This document shows, piece after piece, positions 25,289 through 34,858 of a DNA stretch of 64,000 bases. The notes under the pieces are model-generated. The model saw only the letters and a list, made by a program, of their open reading frames with translations, was not told the DNA's origin and made no database searches. The DNA lies in the NCBI GenBank assembly GCA_022560735.1, contig JADFSO010000016.1, positions 1 to 64,000 of the forward strand, written 5' to 3'. Origin of the DNA: Pseudomonadota bacterium (lineage in GTDB: Bacteria; Pseudomonadota; Gammaproteobacteria; Steroidobacterales; MnTg04). A program made the position numbers and the translations under genes. Within the stretch, counting starts at the first letter, position 1; every line of letters starts with the position of its first letter.

Positions 25289-26023
25289 ATGTCAGCAATA
25301 TCGCGCAAGCTGCTGCGCATGCAGGCGGTTTTATTGAAGCCCAGGTGCGTCCTTTGCGATGGCCCCGGCCTGGCGGCAGCGGCGCTGGATTTGTGCGCCG
25401 GATGCTATCGCGATTTACCGCGCTTGACCGATGCCTGTGCAGTTTGCGCCCGGCCGGCGGCTGGCGATGGGGTGATTTGCGGGGCCTGCCAGAAAACCCC
25501 GCCGCCATTCGAACGGGTCATCGCCCCGTATCGCTACGCCTGGCCGATCGACAAAATGATTCAACAATTCAAATTCGGCGGAAACCTGGCCATGGGCCGT
25601 GTCCTCGGGAGGTTGCTGGCACACCATCTCACCGGCATCCGGCGGCTGACCTCGATGCCGGGCGCCGCCCTGACTGCACCGCCGATCGTCGTGCCGGTTC
25701 CATTGCATCGACGGCGATTGTGGCAACGCGGCTTCAACCAGGCCACCGAGCTGGCGCGCACGATTGGCCTGATCCATCCGCTGGCCATTCGCAGCGGGTT
25801 GTGCGGCCGGGTTCGCGATACCCCGGCGCAAAGCGCAATGCGCGCCGCAGAGCGGCATAAAAATGTGCAAAAAGCATTTGCGCTGCGCAGCAAAACGGTT
25901 CCGGAGCGCATCGTTATCATCGACGATGTCATGACGACCGGCAGCACCTGCGCGGAACTTGCCCGTACTTTCAAAAGCCAGGGCACCAGGCAGGTGCTGG
26001 TGTGGTGCCTGGCCCGGGCCTGA
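25289..26023 (+). CDS. comF: ComF family amidophosphoribosyltransferase-like protein
   Basis: A 244-residue protein with a cysteine-rich zinc region (CxxC pairs at 20/23, 36/39, 50/53 and 64/67) and a C-terminal phosphoribosyltransferase domain with the PRPP motif IVIIDDVMTTGST. Homologues (GntX/ComF) support DNA uptake or use of DNA as nutrient. I start at ATG 25289 (MSAISRKLLRMQAV), a spacing before the first CxxC like that of GntX; the frame is open for another 324 bases upstream but that part is not protein-like and overlaps the bioC start region. It diverges from bioCD, as in many gammaproteobacteria. Confidence 0.9.
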   Translation: MSAISRKLLRMQAVLLKPRCVLCDGPGLAAAALDLCAGCYRDLPRLTDACAVCARPAAGDGVICGACQKTPPPFERVIAPYRYAWPIDKMIQQFKFGGNLAMGRVLGRLLAHHLTGIRRLTSMPGAALTAPPIVVPVPLHRRRLWQRGFNQATELARTIGLIHPLAIRSGLCGRVRDTPAQSAMRAAERHKNVQKAFALRSKTVPERIVIIDDVMTTGSTCAELARTFKSQGTRQVLVWCLARA

Positions 26024-26061
26024 GGCTTGCCGCCGCAACCGGTCGGCGTTATTTTGCGCTG

Positions 26062-26649
26062 ATGAAATGGGCTATCAGCGAGCAGGATGCGCGGGAAATC
26101 CGATCCTTCGATCCGCAACGAAGACGGTTTCTGGGCGGGCTGGCCGGCGCCGCGTGGCTGGCGGGAACCGGTGGTGTCGTATCCGGTTGCAGTTCGGCCA
26201 ACGTCCTGAGAGTTCCTTTGGCCGCCGCCGAAACCCGAGTGCTGCGTATGCTGGCGCCGGCCATCCTGCATGGACTGTTGCCGGCGCAGCCAGCCGCGAG
26301 AAAAGACAGCCTGGACGAGCTGTTGGCGGCGGTGTCAACCAGCGTTTCCAGTTTGAGCAGCGCCAGCCGCGAGCAGTTGGCGCGCCTGCTGGCCGCGCTG
26401 GATTATCGGATCACGCGCTGGCTGCTGACCGGTCTTTGGAAACCGTTGCACGAGGCTACTGTTGCCGAGATCGATGCCTTTTTGCATAACTGGAGACAAT
26501 CGTCGGTCGGCCGCTTCAACCTGGCATACCGCACGCTGACCCGGCTGCTGGCGACCAACTGGTTTGCATTGCCGGCGAATTACCGGCAGTCCGGTTATCC
26601 CGGGCCGCCTTCGTGGCCGGCCGGGAAAAGCGCCATGCGCGAGGCCTGA
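26062..26649 (+). CDS. Tat-exported lipoprotein, probable small subunit of the GMC oxidoreductase
   Basis: A 195-residue protein with a twin-arginine signal (QRRRFLGGLAG) that ends in a lipobox-like VSGC at about residues 35-38. The mature part is helical with no cofactor motif that I can see. It resembles the small partner proteins (gluconate 2-dehydrogenase subunit 3-like) that accompany signal-less GMC flavoproteins. The GMC gene starts 3 bases after its stop. The likely role is to carry the folded flavoprotein through Tat and hold it at the membrane; this is inference from the pair. The ATG at 26062 is chosen because earlier starts fall inside comF. Confidence 0.78.
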   Translation: MKWAISEQDAREIRSFDPQRRRFLGGLAGAAWLAGTGGVVSGCSSANVLRVPLAAAETRVLRMLAPAILHGLLPAQPAARKDSLDELLAAVSTSVSSLSSASREQLARLLAALDYRITRWLLTGLWKPLHEATVAEIDAFLHNWRQSSVGRFNLAYRTLTRLLATNWFALPANYRQSGYPGPPSWPAGKSAMREA

Positions 26650-26652
26650 TCG

Positions 26653-28239
26653 ATGATCGCCGCACATCATCATGTGGTCGATGGCACGCGGTTGCAGACC
26701 GATCAACGGCTCGAGGCGGATGTGCTCATCGTGGGCACCGGTGCGGGCGGTGGCGTGGCCGCCGAGTTACTGGCCAAATCCGGCCTGCGGGTCATCATGC
26801 TCGAGACCGGCCCGCTGCAGCTCGGCCGGGACTTCAATATGCAGGAGCAGCGGGCATATAACCGTCTTTATGCCGAAGGCGCGAACCTGGCAACCGCCGA
26901 CCACGGCATCGCAATCCTCCGCGGGCGGGCGGTCGGCGGCGGCACCACCGTCAACTGGACCACCAGCCTGCGTACCCCCGACCAGACCCTCGGGTACTGG
27001 GTAAATCGTTTCGGTTTGGCGGAAGTATCGGCAGAAAAGCTGGCGCCGTGGTTCGACTGGGCGGAGCGCAGATTCAATATCAAACCCTGGGGCATTGCGC
27101 CCAATGCCAATAACGATGTGCTCAGATCGGGGTGTGCAAGGCTCGGTCTGCAATGGGCTGTCATTCCCCGTAATGTCAGCGGCTGCGCCAATCTCGGCTA
27201 TTGCGGCATGGGTTGCCCGCTGGACGCCAAGCAGTCGATGCTGGTGACGACGATCCCCGGCGCGCTCGAATATGGCGCCAGCCTCTATGTCCGAACGCGC
27301 GCTTGGAAGCTGGAAATCCGGCGCGACCGGGTCGAGGCGCTGATCGCCCAGGCGCTGGATGCGAAAAGCATCAATCCCACCGGCGTGACGCTGCGGATCC
27401 GTGCGACACATTATTTGCTCGCCGGTGGAGCGATCCACAGCCCGGCGCTGCTGATGCGCTCCCACGCACCCGATCCTTACCGGGTGCTGGGCAAGCGCAG
27501 CTTTTTGCATCCGACCAGCACCAGCCTTGCCCGCATGCCGACGGCCGTGGATGGGTACTATGGTGCGCCGCAAAGCATATACAGCGATCACTATCAGTGG
27601 CCTGACGGCGCCGAGGGTCCGGCCGGGTTCAAACTCGAGGTGCCGCCGATCCACCCGGGACTGGCTGCCGGCATCTTCGGCTGGCACGGCCGGAAGCTGG
27701 CGGCGGGCATGCAGGATTTACCGAGGCTCAACATATTGCTTGCGCTGCAACGCGATGGCTTCGATGAACAAAGTCCCGGTGGCGAGGTACAGCTCCAGGG
27801 CGATGGCCGGGGTATCCTCGATTACCCGCTCAACGACCACCTGTGGGATGGTGTCCGCCGGGCCTGGCACGCGATGGCCGAGATTCAGTTTGCCGCCGGC
27901 GCGTGCGCAGTGATGCCCGGTCATCTCGGCGGCGAATTCGATACCAGCCTCGCTGGCATCAGGGCACAGATTGACCGTTTGCCGCTGGCGCCTTACCAGG
28001 CAGCCTTGTTTAGCGCACACCTGATGGGCGGGTGCGGCATGGGAGCGAATCCGCGCGCATCGGTGATTGCGGCCAGCGGCAGGCACCATCAACTCGAGAA
28101 CCTGACGGTTGTCGATGGTTCCGTTTTCCCAACCAGCGTCGGCGCCAATCCACAGCTATCGATATTCGCTCACTCGGCCCGCATCACGACCGGGCTCGTA
28201 CGCGAGCTGAAGTCCGGTGCGTTGCCGGACATGCCGTGA
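26653..28239 (+). CDS. GMC-family flavin oxidoreductase
   Basis: A 528-residue FAD enzyme of the glucose-methanol-choline family. The dinucleotide motif VGTGAGGG is at 27-34, the second FAD segment RGRAVGGGTTVNWTTSLR follows near 94-111, and the C-terminal signature HLMGGCGMG plus VVDGSVFPTSVGANPQ holds the catalytic region. The cysteine-rich stretch CANLGYCGMGC resembles the long-chain alcohol oxidase/BetA-like branch. It has no signal peptide, so export would depend on the Tat lipoprotein encoded 3 bases upstream. The electron acceptor and substrate are unknown; an alcohol or sugar alcohol is likely. No cytochrome gene lies beside it. Confidence 0.92.
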   Translation: MIAAHHHVVDGTRLQTDQRLEADVLIVGTGAGGGVAAELLAKSGLRVIMLETGPLQLGRDFNMQEQRAYNRLYAEGANLATADHGIAILRGRAVGGGTTVNWTTSLRTPDQTLGYWVNRFGLAEVSAEKLAPWFDWAERRFNIKPWGIAPNANNDVLRSGCARLGLQWAVIPRNVSGCANLGYCGMGCPLDAKQSMLVTTIPGALEYGASLYVRTRAWKLEIRRDRVEALIAQALDAKSINPTGVTLRIRATHYLLAGGAIHSPALLMRSHAPDPYRVLGKRSFLHPTSTSLARMPTAVDGYYGAPQSIYSDHYQWPDGAEGPAGFKLEVPPIHPGLAAGIFGWHGRKLAAGMQDLPRLNILLALQRDGFDEQSPGGEVQLQGDGRGILDYPLNDHLWDGVRRAWHAMAEIQFAAGACAVMPGHLGGEFDTSLAGIRAQIDRLPLAPYQAALFSAHLMGGCGMGANPRASVIAASGRHHQLENLTVVDGSVFPTSVGANPQLSIFAHSARITTGLVRELKSGALPDMP

Positions 28240-28298
28240 GGTGGAAAATAGAGTAATAATGATCGCCCCCGTTCCCTCGTCTTTAATTGGGACATTCG

Positions 28299-28577
28299 AT
28301 GCCGAGCAAAAATAACTGTCTTGCCCTGTTGTGTTGCGGTTTCCTGGCCGGCTGCACCGCGTATCGGCCGTACACCGAGACCTGCCCGGAAGAGCTGTCC
28401 CGCGGCTGGGCGGAACTGGACCTGGCCGAGGCGGTCGGTGTCGGTGGCACCCTCAGCCTTGCCAAGGCAGTCGGCTTGCTAAGCGCGGCAAAAGCCATGC
28501 AGTTGGCCGATGAACATGAGCGCTGTTATGAGTTGGCCAAAGAAGCGCGCGCCGCAATAAAAAAATCCCGGGGTTAA
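28299..28577 (+). CDS. Small lipoprotein of unknown function
   Basis: A 92-residue protein with a signal peptide ending in a lipobox (FLAGC, Cys at about 19). The mature part contains two further Cys (TCPEEL and RCYEL), a Gly-rich hydrophobic stretch (VGVGGTLSLAKAVGL) and a basic, helical tail. I do not recognise the family. It lies 59 bases after the GMC gene in the same direction and converges on ubiA. The ATG at 28299 is chosen; a TTG 12 bases upstream is in frame. Confidence 0.7.
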   Translation: MPSKNNCLALLCCGFLAGCTAYRPYTETCPEELSRGWAELDLAEAVGVGGTLSLAKAVGLLSAAKAMQLADEHERCYELAKEARAAIKKSRG

Positions 28578-28602
28578 GGAAGGAACCCACAAGAAACCGG
28601 GG

Positions 28603-29511
28603 TCAGATGGGTATGAAGGTGTAGTGCAGGATGAGCCCACCGAAGACGGCGGCGCCGACATAACGGTTGTGTAGAAATGCCTGGAAACAGGCGTCGGGCT
28701 TGCGGTGCCGGGTCAGATATTGTTGCCAGCCGAACATCAGCCCGGCGGCAACGAGGCCAAGATTGAACCAGCCCCCCAGGCCTGTGCCGTGGCCAACCAG
28801 GTACAAAGTGAGCAGACACAAGCCCTGGAATACGCCGATCCAGAGCCGGTCGAGATCGCCAAAAGCGATCGCCGTCGATTTGATGCCGATGCGCAGGTCG
28901 TCTTGCTTGTCCACCATCGCGTATTGCGTGTCGTATGCGACGACCCAGGAAAGGTTGGCGATAAACAGCAACCAGGTGATCCGCGTTACCCCACCGGTCT
29001 GTGCGGCGTACGCCATCGGTATGCTCCACGAAAAAGCGATTCCGAGATAGAATTGCGGAAAATTGGTATAGCGCTTCAGGAACGGATAGGCGCCGGCAAT
29101 GACCGCAGCCGGCACCGCCCACATCAATGCCTGCTGGTCGAGCATCAGCACCAGGCCGAGCGCCACCAGTGCGAGGCCGCCCGCGAGCATCAGCGCTTCC
29201 TGCGGGCTGACCCGGCCCGCCGCCAGTGGGCGGTTCTTGGTTCTCGCAACGTGCGGGTCCACTTTTCGATCCGCGAAATCGTTGATGACGCAACCCGCCG
29301 AGCGCATCAGGAAAACGCCGCCTACGAAAATGACGAAAATCCGTGGATCGGGCCGGCCTTCACCTGCGAGCCATAACGCCCACATGGCGGGCCACAGCAA
29401 AAGTAAGGTGCCGATGGGCTTGTCGAGCCGCATCAGCAATGCGTACTCCCTCAGTTGGGCCAGCCACCATCGCCACTGGATCTGCTTCAGCCTCGTCAGC
29501 GGCGTACTCAT
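28603..29511 (-). CDS. ubiA: 4-hydroxybenzoate octaprenyltransferase
   Basis: A 302-residue inner-membrane prenyltransferase of ubiquinone synthesis that joins the polyprenyl chain to 4-hydroxybenzoate. The first aspartate motif reads NDFADRKVD, followed by RTKNRPLAAG, and the second is YDTQYAMVDKQDD. About nine helices are predicted. The ATG at 29511 overlaps the ubiC stop (TGATG), so the two genes are coupled. The frame extends 21 bases further upstream but that lies inside ubiC. Confidence 0.96.
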   Translation of the reverse strand: MSTPLTRLKQIQWRWWLAQLREYALLMRLDKPIGTLLLLWPAMWALWLAGEGRPDPRIFVIFVGGVFLMRSAGCVINDFADRKVDPHVARTKNRPLAAGRVSPQEALMLAGGLALVALGLVLMLDQQALMWAVPAAVIAGAYPFLKRYTNFPQFYLGIAFSWSIPMAYAAQTGGVTRITWLLFIANLSWVVAYDTQYAMVDKQDDLRIGIKSTAIAFGDLDRLWIGVFQGLCLLTLYLVGHGTGLGGWFNLGLVAAGLMFGWQQYLTRHRKPDACFQAFLHNRYVGAAVFGGLILHYTFIPI

Positions 29512-30077
29512 CAGCCGCGGCTTTCCTGGCAAAGGCAGATCGCCGGTAGGAACACTTCACACACCCACAGCGGGTTGTCGTCCAGGCGAAATTCGGAGCG
29601 CCGCGTATACAGGACCGGCGGGGTTTCCGCACCGGGTGGCAACGCGGCCGCATACAGCGGCTGACCCGGGCTGACGATCGCGTAACTGAATCCACTGCGT
29701 TTCATGTTGGGTTTTTCCGCCAGTGTCTCGCCGAGCGGGTTCTCCGCGAGTTGCTCCAGCCAGGGATGAGCCGTCAAGGTGACCGAGGGAATCAGGCTGC
29801 GGGCGAAAATCGTGCGCAATGGTCCGCATTCGAGCGAAACCTCGCGGCACAGGCCGCCGCCGTTTAGCTCGTTTGCCGTCGCCGCTCTTTGCTCGAGCAG
29901 GCGCAGGCGAAAGCTCGGCCCGCAACATTTTTTCATCCGCCGCGTCAGCATGCCGCCGGAATCGAGCCAGCGCCGCAGCCCCGTCGGTACCTGGTCCATG
30001 GGAAATTCCCCGGCCTGGAACCATTGCGAGGCTGCGTAATCAGGTACCGAGATTTTGTTTGCCAGATCCCTGTCCAT
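29511..30077 (-). CDS. ubiC: Chorismate--pyruvate lyase
   Basis: A 188-residue cytoplasmic enzyme that splits chorismate into 4-hydroxybenzoate and pyruvate, feeding UbiA. Family segments are WLDSGGMLTRRMK near the start (about 37-49), the Arg-rich RLLEQR, CREVSLECG with an active-site region, and NPLGETL near the middle. The start at ATG 30077 (MDRDLANK) is preferred over an in-frame TTG 72 bases upstream. Product is passed to the overlapping ubiA gene. Confidence 0.9.
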   Translation of the reverse strand: MDRDLANKISVPDYAASQWFQAGEFPMDQVPTGLRRWLDSGGMLTRRMKKCCGPSFRLRLLEQRAATANELNGGGLCREVSLECGPLRTIFARSLIPSVTLTAHPWLEQLAENPLGETLAEKPNMKRSGFSYAIVSPGQPLYAAALPPGAETPPVLYTRRSEFRLDDNPLWVCEVFLPAICLCQESRG

Positions 30078-30163
30078 TGTTAGTCCGTTTCGACTGCCGG
30101 TTCCGCATTGTAAGTCTTGCGGCCATCCTGAGCATACCGCCTTTGCCAATATCCGTTGCTGCT

Positions 30164-32245
30164 TCAGACCTTGCCAAAGCGATCGGCTTCGCCAACCCAG
30201 CGGCGAATCAGGCCATCGACCGCAACCGGGTGTTCCTTCAGCATGAAAGTCGCGGTCTTGTGTACCTCGGGCAACAGGTCGGCATCGCGCATCAGATCGG
30301 CGATGCGCATTTGCATCAACCCGGTCTGCCGCGTGCCCAGTAATTCGCCCGGTCCGCGCAGATCGAGATCGGCCTGGGCGACTTTGAACCCGTCACTGGT
30401 TTGCCGTAGTACCGCGAGGCGCTGTTTTGCCAAAGCGGTCAGCGGGGGTTTGTACAGCAGCAGGCAACTGCTTTGCTCGCTGCCCCGGCCGACCCTGCCG
30501 CGCAGCTGATGCAGTTGCGCCAGCCCCATGCGCTCCGCATTTTCGATGATCATCAGGCTGGCGTTCGGGACATCGACCCCGACTTCGATGACCGTCGTCG
30601 CAACCAGCAGTTGAATCTCGCCTTTTTTGAAAGCCTGCATCACCCGATGCTTGTCCTGCGATTTCATGCGCCCGTGAACCAGGCCGAGCGACAATTCAGG
30701 CAACGCCTCCGCCAGCATCGTGGCCGTTTTTTCCGCCGCCTCGTAGTCCAGCACATCGGATTCCTCGATCAGGGGGCACACCCAGTACGCCTGGCGGCCG
30801 GACAAACACGCGTCCCGGATACTGCTTAACAACTCGTGCCGCCTCGACTCGGGCATGGCAACCGTGGTCACCGGTTTGCGCCCGGGCGGTAATTCGTCGA
30901 TCACCGATACATCGAGATCGGCATAGGCCGTCATCGCCAGGGTCCTGGGTATGGGGGTGGCGGTCATGATCAACTGGTGTGGGCAATGGCCCTCGCGGCC
31001 GCCTTTTTCCCTGAGCGCCAGCCGTTGATGCACGCCGAAGCGATGCTGTTCATCGACCACGATCAGCGCAAGGCGATCGAAGGTGACGCTTTCCTGAAAA
31101 AGGGCGTGGGTGCCGACGACGATTCGCACCTGGCCGTCCGCTATTCTTGCCAGCAATCGTTGCCGTGTTTTGCCCTTGACCCTGCCGGTCAGCAGCCCGG
31201 TTTCCAGCCCCATGGGCTCGAGCCACTGGCGGAAGTTTTCGGCGTGCTGTTCGGCGAGCAGTTCGGTTGGCGCCATGATCGCGGACTGCCTGCCACAGGC
31301 AGCGGCACAGACGGTCGCCACCGCGGCGACCACGGTCTTGCCCGATCCGACATCGCCCTGCACCAGGCGCATCATCGGCTTTTCTTTTGCCAGGTCCTCG
31401 AGCAGTTCCGCAATGACCCGTCGCTGTGCGCCCGTGAGCGTATAGGACAAGGAGGCAATGAAATCGGCAACCGCCGTTCCCGGGTCCGCCAGCGCCGCCG
31501 CCGGTTCGCTGCGGATTCTACGGCGCAATCTGCGCAGGCTCAGGTGTTGAGCCAGTAGTTCTTCAAACGCCATCCTCCGCTGCGCCGGGTGTTTCCCCTG
31601 CTGCATCGCCTGCAAATCGGTATCGGCCGGCGGTTGATGAAGCTGGGTTAGCGCCGCCAGCAAGCCGGGAAATTTCATCGCCTCCAGGATTCGGGCGGGC
31701 AGCAATTCCTCGAGTTCACCGGCGGCAACCAGGCCCAGTGCCTGCTTGGCCAGGTTTCTCAACCTGCCCTGCTGCAGCCCTTCGGTGCTCGGATAAATCG
31801 GGGTCAGCGTGTCATCGATCGCCAGATCGGTGTCACCGAGCAGGCGATACTCGGGGTGGATCATCTGCAGGCCGCCCGTGCCTGGCCGGGTCTCGCCAAA
31901 ACAGCGGATGCGCTGGCCACGGGCGAGGCCATGCTGCTGGGCTCTCGAAAAGTGGAAAAACCGCAGGGTCAGGCCACCGGTGCCATCGCTGATTCGGCAA
32001 AGCAGGTTCCTGCGGCCGCGATAGACCACCTCGGTCAGCTGGATTTCACCTTCCACAACGGCGCGCTGGCCCGGGCGCAAACCGCCAATCGGAACGATCT
32101 GCGTGCGATCCTCATAGCGCAGCGGCAGCAGAAACAGCAAATCCTGCACCGAGCGGATGCCCAGTTTTTCCAGGCGGGCGGCGAGATGCGGGCCAACGCC
32201 ATGCAGCCGTTGCACGGAGGTCAGTTCAATGGATTTACTGGCCAC
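30164..32245 (-). CDS. recG: ATP-dependent DNA helicase RecG
   Basis: A 693-residue branch-migration helicase that reverses stalled forks and processes Holliday junctions. It has an N-terminal helix-hairpin-like and OB-fold wedge region (about 10-150), Walker A GDVGSGKT at 297-304, the DEQH box at 398-401, TATPIPRT motif III, and the C-terminal helicase half with QLRGRVGRG. Length equals E. coli RecG (693). GTG 32245 is the start. It lies 12 bases after ridA on the same strand, in the common spoT-recG neighbourhood. Confidence 0.97.
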   Translation of the reverse strand: MASKSIELTSVQRLHGVGPHLAARLEKLGIRSVQDLLFLLPLRYEDRTQIVPIGGLRPGQRAVVEGEIQLTEVVYRGRRNLLCRISDGTGGLTLRFFHFSRAQQHGLARGQRIRCFGETRPGTGGLQMIHPEYRLLGDTDLAIDDTLTPIYPSTEGLQQGRLRNLAKQALGLVAAGELEELLPARILEAMKFPGLLAALTQLHQPPADTDLQAMQQGKHPAQRRMAFEELLAQHLSLRRLRRRIRSEPAAALADPGTAVADFIASLSYTLTGAQRRVIAELLEDLAKEKPMMRLVQGDVGSGKTVVAAVATVCAAACGRQSAIMAPTELLAEQHAENFRQWLEPMGLETGLLTGRVKGKTRQRLLARIADGQVRIVVGTHALFQESVTFDRLALIVVDEQHRFGVHQRLALREKGGREGHCPHQLIMTATPIPRTLAMTAYADLDVSVIDELPPGRKPVTTVAMPESRRHELLSSIRDACLSGRQAYWVCPLIEESDVLDYEAAEKTATMLAEALPELSLGLVHGRMKSQDKHRVMQAFKKGEIQLLVATTVIEVGVDVPNASLMIIENAERMGLAQLHQLRGRVGRGSEQSSCLLLYKPPLTALAKQRLAVLRQTSDGFKVAQADLDLRGPGELLGTRQTGLMQMRIADLMRDADLLPEVHKTATFMLKEHPVAVDGLIRRWVGEADRFGKV

Positions 32246-32257
32246 GTTCCCTGCGGT

Positions 32258-32638
32258 TCACAGTACCAGGATAGCGTCCATTTCGACTTCTGCGCCTTTT
32301 GGCAGCGCGGCGACACCGATGGCGGCGCGGGCCGGGTACGGTTCGCTGAAATAGGTGGCCATGATCTTGTTGACGCTGTCAAAACAGCCAAGATCGGTCA
32401 GAAACACATTGAGTTTCACGATATCGTCCAGTGAGCCGCCCGCGGCCTCACACACGGCTTCGAGGTTTTTGAATACCTGGTGTATACATGCCTCGATATC
32501 GCCATCCAGCATTTTCATGGTTGCCGGCACCAGGGGCACCTGTCCGGACAGGTAAACCGTGTCGCCGCTGCGGATAGCCTGTGAGTAGGTGCCTATGGCT
32601 GCCGGTGCATTGCCCGTACTGATAGATTTGCGTTCCAT
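32258..32638 (-). CDS. ridA: RidA family enamine/imine deaminase
   Basis: A 126-residue trimeric enzyme that removes reactive 2-aminoacrylate and related enamines. The signature [23 protein letters not shown] is present with the key Arg104 and Glu119, and the early G-x-Y-SQA motif (GTYSQAI at 16-22) is intact. It sits between spoT and recG, a frequent arrangement in gammaproteobacteria. Confidence 0.95.
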   Translation of the reverse strand: MERKSISTGNAPAAIGTYSQAIRSGDTVYLSGQVPLVPATMKMLDGDIEACIHQVFKNLEAVCEAAGGSLDDIVKLNVFLTDLGCFDSVNKIMATYFSEPYPARAAIGVAALPKGAEVEMDAILVL

Positions 32639-32685
32639 GCGTCTTCCTTAGCATTGGTGTGGGCCGGCCGCTCGGCCGTGGGGTC

Positions 32686-34836
32686 TCAGGCGCAGCTACG
32701 GCTGACGCTGATTACATCGGGCATGCCGCGGATACTGCGCATCACCTGGGCCAGTTGAACACGGTCGCGTACCTGCAAATGAAAAATCAGGGTCACTGTT
32801 TTTTCGTCTCTTTCGACAACCGATACCGAGTCTATATTACTGTGCGTTTCCGCGATATTCGCCGCGACAGCGGCCAGCACACCGGTCTTGTTGTTCACAT
32901 CGGCGCGCAGTTCGACCATTGACTGTCGCTGGACGTTTTCTTTCCAGTTCACCGAGATCCACTTGTCCGGCTGTTTCCGGTATTCGGTCAGGTTGCCGCA
33001 GGTGTCGCGGTGAATGACGATACCCTTGCCCGAACTGAGAAAGCCGATGATCGAATCGCCCGGCACCGGGTAGCAGCAACGCGCGTAACTGACCACCACG
33101 CCCTCGGTGCCTTCGATGGCCAGCGGCGCAGGGTCTTTTTTCGCGGTTCCTTCCGCGTGGCCGACCAGCCGCCTGGCAATGAGTGGCGCCAGGTGCTTGC
33201 CGAGGCCGATTTCCTCATACAGGGACTTCTGGTCAGGCAGGTTCAGTTCGCCGAGCAACACCTTCATTTCCCGGGTCGATGCGTTGCGAATTTTTTTATC
33301 GAACTCACCCATGGCATGGCCCAGCAGACGCTTGCCCAGATCGATCGCTTCACCGCGTTTCAGGTTTTTCAAATATTGCCGGATTGCACTGCGAGCTTTT
33401 GCGGTCGCAACGAAATTGACCCAGGCCGGGTTGGGCCGGGCACCCTTGGCCGTGATGATTTCGACCGTCTGACCGTTTAACAGTGGCGTGCGCAACGGCA
33501 CCATCCGGCGGTCGACTTTCGCGGCCACGCAACGATTGCCGACATCGGTATGCACGGCGTAGGCGAAATCGACAGATGTAGAGCCCATCGGCAAACGCAT
33601 GATATCGCCGCGCGGGGTAAAGACATAAACCTTGTCGGGGAACAAATCGACCCTGACGTTTTCCAGAAACTCCTCGGAATCGGCGCCGTGGTCCAGTTCC
33701 ACCAGCCGTGCCAGCCACTCGCGGGCGCTCGCATTCGCGGATTCATTGCTGGAATCGTCTGATTTGTATAGCCAATGGGCGGCGATCCCCGACTCAGCCA
33801 CCCGGTCCATGTCTATGGTTCGAATCTGGACTTCCAAAGGGATGCCGTCCGGGCCGAACAGAGTCGTGTGCAGGGACTGGTATCCGTTGATTCTTGGAAT
33901 CGCAATGTAGTCCTTGAAACGACCCGGCATAGGTTTGTACAGCCGATGCACCATCCCGAGTACCCGGTAGCAGGTATCGACATCGTCCACAATAATTCGG
34001 AATCCGAACATGTCGACAATTTCACTCAGCGGCCGCCCCTTGTGCCGCATCTTGCGATAAATGCTGTACATGTGTTTTTCGCGGCCGCCGACATCGGCAA
34101 TTATTTTCAGCTCGTCCAGCGCATCCGATAAGCGCTGCGATATTTTCTTGACCAGCTGTTTGTGATGGCTCAGCGCTTTCTTGAGCGTCTTCTCGATGAC
34201 GCGATAGCGGTACGGGTACAGGCTGCGAAACCCGAGATCCTCGAGTTCCAGCCTGATGCTGTTGATGCCAAGGCGATTGGCAATCGGCGCGTAGATATCG
34301 AGGGTTTCCCGGGCGATCCGCCGCCGCTTCACCGGCGGCATGGAGCCCAGCGTACGCATGTTGTGAGTGCGATCCGCCAGCTTGATCATGATGACCCGGA
34401 TATCCTCGGCCATCGCCAGCAGCATTTTTCGGAAACTTTCGGCCTGGGCCTGTTGCCTGCTGTGAAACTGAAGCTGATCCAGCTTGCTGACACCATCGAC
34501 CAGGTCGGCGACCTCCTCGCCAAACTGCTCCTCGAGCTGAGCTTTTTCCGTGGCAGTGTCTTCGATAACGTCATGCAAAATCGCCGCGATTATCGTCTGC
34601 GCGTCCATACGCTGCTCTGCGAGTATGGTGGCAACTGCGACCGGGTGACTGATATAGGGTGCGCCGGACACCCGCTTCTGCCCTTCGTGGGCAGAAGCCC
34701 CAAACCGGTACGCTTCCATGATGTTATCGATAGCCGCGGGGCTCATATACCCCTCGAGCCTGGTCAGGAGTTGGTTAACCCCTGTCGCACGCTTTCCCTT
34801 GGGTAGTCGGCCAAGAATAGAAGCGGCGTAATCCAT
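32686..34836 (-). CDS. spoT: Bifunctional (p)ppGpp synthase/hydrolase SpoT
   Basis: A 716-residue stringent-response enzyme. The N-terminal HD hydrolase domain is intact (His64, His88-Asp89 in ILHDVIEDT, Asp155 in KLADRTHN). The synthetase domain has GREKHMYSIYRKM and the RFKD signature at 306-309, the charge pattern of bifunctional Rel/SpoT enzymes, not the acidic pattern of RelA, followed by NGYQSLHTT. A TGS domain (about 405-465) and a C-terminal ACT domain (about 640-716) are recognisable. It lies downstream of rpoZ and gmk. Confidence 0.96.
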   Translation of the reverse strand: MDYAASILGRLPKGKRATGVNQLLTRLEGYMSPAAIDNIMEAYRFGASAHEGQKRVSGAPYISHPVAVATILAEQRMDAQTIIAAILHDVIEDTATEKAQLEEQFGEEVADLVDGVSKLDQLQFHSRQQAQAESFRKMLLAMAEDIRVIMIKLADRTHNMRTLGSMPPVKRRRIARETLDIYAPIANRLGINSIRLELEDLGFRSLYPYRYRVIEKTLKKALSHHKQLVKKISQRLSDALDELKIIADVGGREKHMYSIYRKMRHKGRPLSEIVDMFGFRIIVDDVDTCYRVLGMVHRLYKPMPGRFKDYIAIPRINGYQSLHTTLFGPDGIPLEVQIRTIDMDRVAESGIAAHWLYKSDDSSNESANASAREWLARLVELDHGADSEEFLENVRVDLFPDKVYVFTPRGDIMRLPMGSTSVDFAYAVHTDVGNRCVAAKVDRRMVPLRTPLLNGQTVEIITAKGARPNPAWVNFVATAKARSAIRQYLKNLKRGEAIDLGKRLLGHAMGEFDKKIRNASTREMKVLLGELNLPDQKSLYEEIGLGKHLAPLIARRLVGHAEGTAKKDPAPLAIEGTEGVVVSYARCCYPVPGDSIIGFLSSGKGIVIHRDTCGNLTEYRKQPDKWISVNWKENVQRQSMVELRADVNNKTGVLAAVAANIAETHSNIDSVSVVERDEKTVTLIFHLQVRDRVQLAQVMRSIRGMPDVISVSRSCA

Positions 34837-34858
34837 GTCAGCGGCTTAACGCCCGGGT

